This document shows, piece after piece, positions 7,432-8,445 of a DNA stretch of 8,445 bases; the stretch's first letter is position 1, and each line of letters starts with the position of its first letter. The stretch comes from an uncultured Angelakisella sp. (GTDB lineage Bacteria > Bacillota > Clostridia > Oscillospirales > Ruminococcaceae): assembly GCA_937914895.1 (NCBI GenBank), contig CALGIL010000153.1, positions 1 to 8,445 of the forward strand, written 5' to 3'. The notes beneath the pieces are model-generated. The model was not told the origin of the DNA, searched no databases, and saw nothing but the letters and a program-made list of their open reading frames with translations. The translations under genes and the position numbers were made by a program.

Positions 7432-7449
7432 TGGTTGGTGGTCCAACCA
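7432..7449. promoter_or_regulatory. Leader palindrome of etfB: second operator candidate or RNA hairpin
   Basis: TGGTTGG (7432-7438) and CCAACCA (7443-7449) are a perfect 7-bp inverted repeat with a 4-base centre. Part of it, TGGTCCAACCA (7439-7449), fits the TGGT-N3-ACCA core known for FadR-type GntR operators. It lies between the predicted etfB transcription start and its Shine-Dalgarno, ending 2 bases from it. It could be a second binding site for the neighbouring GntR regulator, or a 5' leader hairpin affecting etfB translation. Confidence 0.5.
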
Positions 7450-7482
7450 GTTGCTGCGTAAAAAAATAAAAGTGATAAACTT

Positions 7483-7512
7483 ATGGTACCAAATATCCCC
7501 GGGGGGTGTCAA
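7483..7512 (-). promoter_or_regulatory. etfB-etfA-lctD promoter with GntR operator over the -10
   Basis: On the minus strand a perfect TTGACA (plus 7507-7512) is followed after 18 bases by TACCAT (plus 7483-7488). The -10 is embedded in TATGGTACCAAAT (plus 7482-7494), which contains the perfect palindrome TGGTACCA (7484-7491). The identical 13-mer is in the same position in the promoter of the GntR gene. A repressor bound there would block RNA polymerase, so lactate-dependent derepression by the GntR protein is the simplest reading. The gap 7414-7527 contains nothing else coding, and I see no convincing terminator after the regulator gene. Confidence 0.7.
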
Positions 7513-7527
7513 TAAAAATCCGGAGAT

Positions 7528-8238
7528 TCAGTCCGCGGTCAGATACTCCTCGATAAAGGCCATGTGGGCCTCCATGGCGGCCGCCGCGCCGGCGGGGTCC
7601 CCGGCCCCCAGGGCATCCACCACCGCCCGGTGCTGGGCGCCGATCTGCCGACGGTTGTGGGGCTCCTTGAGCATTTGGGCCCGCACGCCCTTAATCTGGG
7701 TGTCGATAAGGGCCTGCGCCCCGCTTAGTGTGGCCAGAATCAGCGCGTTGCCCGCCGCCCGGGCAATGCCGTAGTGGAGCTCCAGGTCCAGCTGGGCAAG
7801 GGATGCCTCGGGCAGGTCGTCCTCCAGCCGGGCGCACAGGCCCTCCAGGACGGCCAGCTCCCGGGGGGTGATCCGCTCCGCCGCCAGGGCGGCGGTGGTC
7901 AGCTCCATGGCCCGGCGCAGCTGCTGTACCTGGGACAGGGTGGCCCCCTCCAGCATAAACATGATGGACAAAGGCTGGATAAGGCTCTGGTCCAGGTTTT
8001 GGGCGATGTAGCTGCCGTCCCCCTGGACGCATTCCACCAGCCCCAGCATCTCCAGGGATTTAATGGCCTCCCGGATGGTGGTGCGGGAAACCCCGAACAC
8101 CTGGGCCATCTGGCGCTCCGAGGGCAGCCGGTCCCCCTTGCCCAGCTTGCCGGCGGCAATGTTGTCCTTGATTTGCCCAAGGATCTCCCACAGAATCTTG
8201 GGGCGGGGGATGGGGGTGAAGATGCTGCCTTGCTCCAT
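7528..8238 (-). CDS. GntR/FadR-subfamily transcriptional regulator (lactate-operon regulator, LctA/LldR-like)
   Basis: A 236-residue two-domain regulator. Residues about 11-80 are the GntR winged helix-turn-helix, with the signature DRLPSERQMAQVFGVSRTTI (36-55) and the wing ending in GDGSYIAQ. Residues about 100-232 are the all-helical FCD domain; D151 and H155 (DLELH), H203 (QHRAVVDAL) and H225 (MEAHM) match the residues that hold a metal and help bind small organic acids in this subfamily. It is expected to repress the etfB-etfA-lctD genes until lactate or a related acid binds. The ATG at 8238 is chosen because homology starts just after it and the open frame above runs into the gene's own promoter. 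Its ribosome site, AAAGGGG 7 bases upstream, is modest. The shared operator suggests autoregulation. The ligand is inferred from the neighbours, not seen. Confidence 0.9.
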   Translation of the reverse strand: MEQGSIFTPIPRPKILWEILGQIKDNIAAGKLGKGDRLPSERQMAQVFGVSRTTIREAIKSLEMLGLVECVQGDGSYIAQNLDQSLIQPLSIMFMLEGATLSQVQQLRRAMELTTAALAAERITPRELAVLEGLCARLEDDLPEASLAQLDLELHYGIARAAGNALILATLSGAQALIDTQIKGVRAQMLKEPHNRRQIGAQHRAVVDALGAGDPAGAAAAMEAHMAFIEEYLTAD

Positions 8239-8269
8239 GGCGGGGCCCCTTTCTTTGCGCAGTGCTTCT

Positions 8270-8298
8270 ATGGTACCAAATTGGCCGGGCGGCGTCAA
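8270..8298 (-). promoter_or_regulatory. GntR-gene promoter with operator over the -10
   Basis: On the minus strand TTGACG (plus 8293-8298) and TACCAT (plus 8270-8275) are separated by 17 bases. The -10 overlaps TATGGTACCAAAT (plus 8269-8281), identical over 13 bases to the site in the etfB promoter and carrying the palindrome TGGTACCA (8271-8278). The predicted transcription start is near 8263, about 25 bases above the ATG. Confidence 0.65.
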
Positions 8299-8308
8299 TT
8301 GGCCGGGC
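8279..8308. repeat. 12-bp direct repeat in the regulator's promoter
   Basis: AATTGGCCGGGC occurs at 8279-8290 and again at 8297-8308, with 6 bases between. One copy fills the -35/-10 spacer and the other overlaps the start of the -35 box. The 18-base period is close to two helical turns. It may be a remnant of local duplication or a second binding site; the etfB promoter lacks it. Confidence 0.6.
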
Positions 8309-8349
8309 CCACCTATTTATAGTAAGGCGTACCCGCGCCGCCTGAGTGC

Positions 8350-8445
8350 TCAGCCAATCCGCCCGTTTATGAGAGCAGCGGCTGCGGCATAATCCGATTT
8401 TTTGACATAAAGGATATACTCATAGGCCATCTGCAAGTTTTCCCC
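8350..8445 (-). CDS. C-terminal tail of an unidentified upstream gene (partial)
   Basis: From the window edge the minus strand reads 31 codons and then TGA (8350-8352). The peptide contains MAYEYILYVKKSDYAAAAAL and looks like a natural helical protein end, with ordinary codon choice. It is too short to identify, and it could also be a chance open frame. The gap to the regulator gene (8239-8349) holds the regulator's promoter and the direct repeat. Confidence 0.4.
   Translation of the reverse strand, partial: GENLQMAYEYILYVKKSDYAAAAALINGRIG

Noticed and set aside
8239..8298. Upstream ATT-type start extending the GntR regulator by 20 residues
   Set aside because: The extension would translate the -10 box and operator and begin in the -35. 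The ATG at 8238 fits the family start.
8402..8420. Plus-strand TTGACA and TATACT as a promoter
   Set aside because: The two elements are only 7 bases apart, too close to work together, and no plus-strand gene follows within the window.

Overview
The window looks like chromosome from a GC-rich anaerobic member of the Firmicutes (Clostridia, possibly Oscillospiraceae-like). The basis is strong AGGAGG-type ribosome binding sites, GC-rich codon choice, sigma-A-like TTGACA/TATAAT promoters and the gene families present. The lineage is an inference; no marker gene is present. Every gene I can support lies on the minus strand, so the window reads from high to low coordinates.

Region A (8445 to 4011) is a lactate-oxidation (lct-type) locus. 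After the C-terminal tail of an unidentified upstream gene (8350-8445) come a GntR/FadR-family regulator (7528-8238), then EtfB (6619-7413, TTG start), EtfA with an N-terminal iron-sulfur domain (5392-6603) and a GlcD/LctD-type FAD-linked 2-hydroxyacid dehydrogenase (4011-5402). The order regulator-EtfB-EtfA-dehydrogenase matches lctABCD of Acetobacterium woodii. There the Ldh-EtfAB complex oxidises lactate to pyruvate with NAD+, driven by simultaneous oxidation of reduced ferredoxin (electron confurcation). The regulator gene and etfB each have a TTGACR promoter whose -10 region overlaps the same 13-bp sequence TATGGTACCAAAT, with a perfect TGGTACCA palindrome at its core. This points to autoregulation and repression of the operon by the GntR protein. 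No lactate permease or racemase is in the window. A hairpin at 3932-3986 may end the operon.

Region B (3844 to 927) is a two-gene unit: an ECF-type sigma factor and, overlapping it by ATGA, a 790-residue protein with one N-terminal membrane anchor and a very large predicted extracytoplasmic part. By position the second protein is a candidate anti-sigma or sensor partner, but it has no recognisable zinc anti-sigma motif and I could not assign most of its length to a family. It is the least understood gene here.

Region C (926 to 1) has a cytidylate-kinase-like P-loop protein (229-831) with its own well-formed promoter (885-913) and a textbook intrinsic terminator (178-207). Beyond it is a palindrome-rich stretch with no convincing gene (1-177).

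The only gene-free stretches over about 100 bases are 1-228, 3845-4010, 7414-7527 and 8239-8349; each is described in the feature list.
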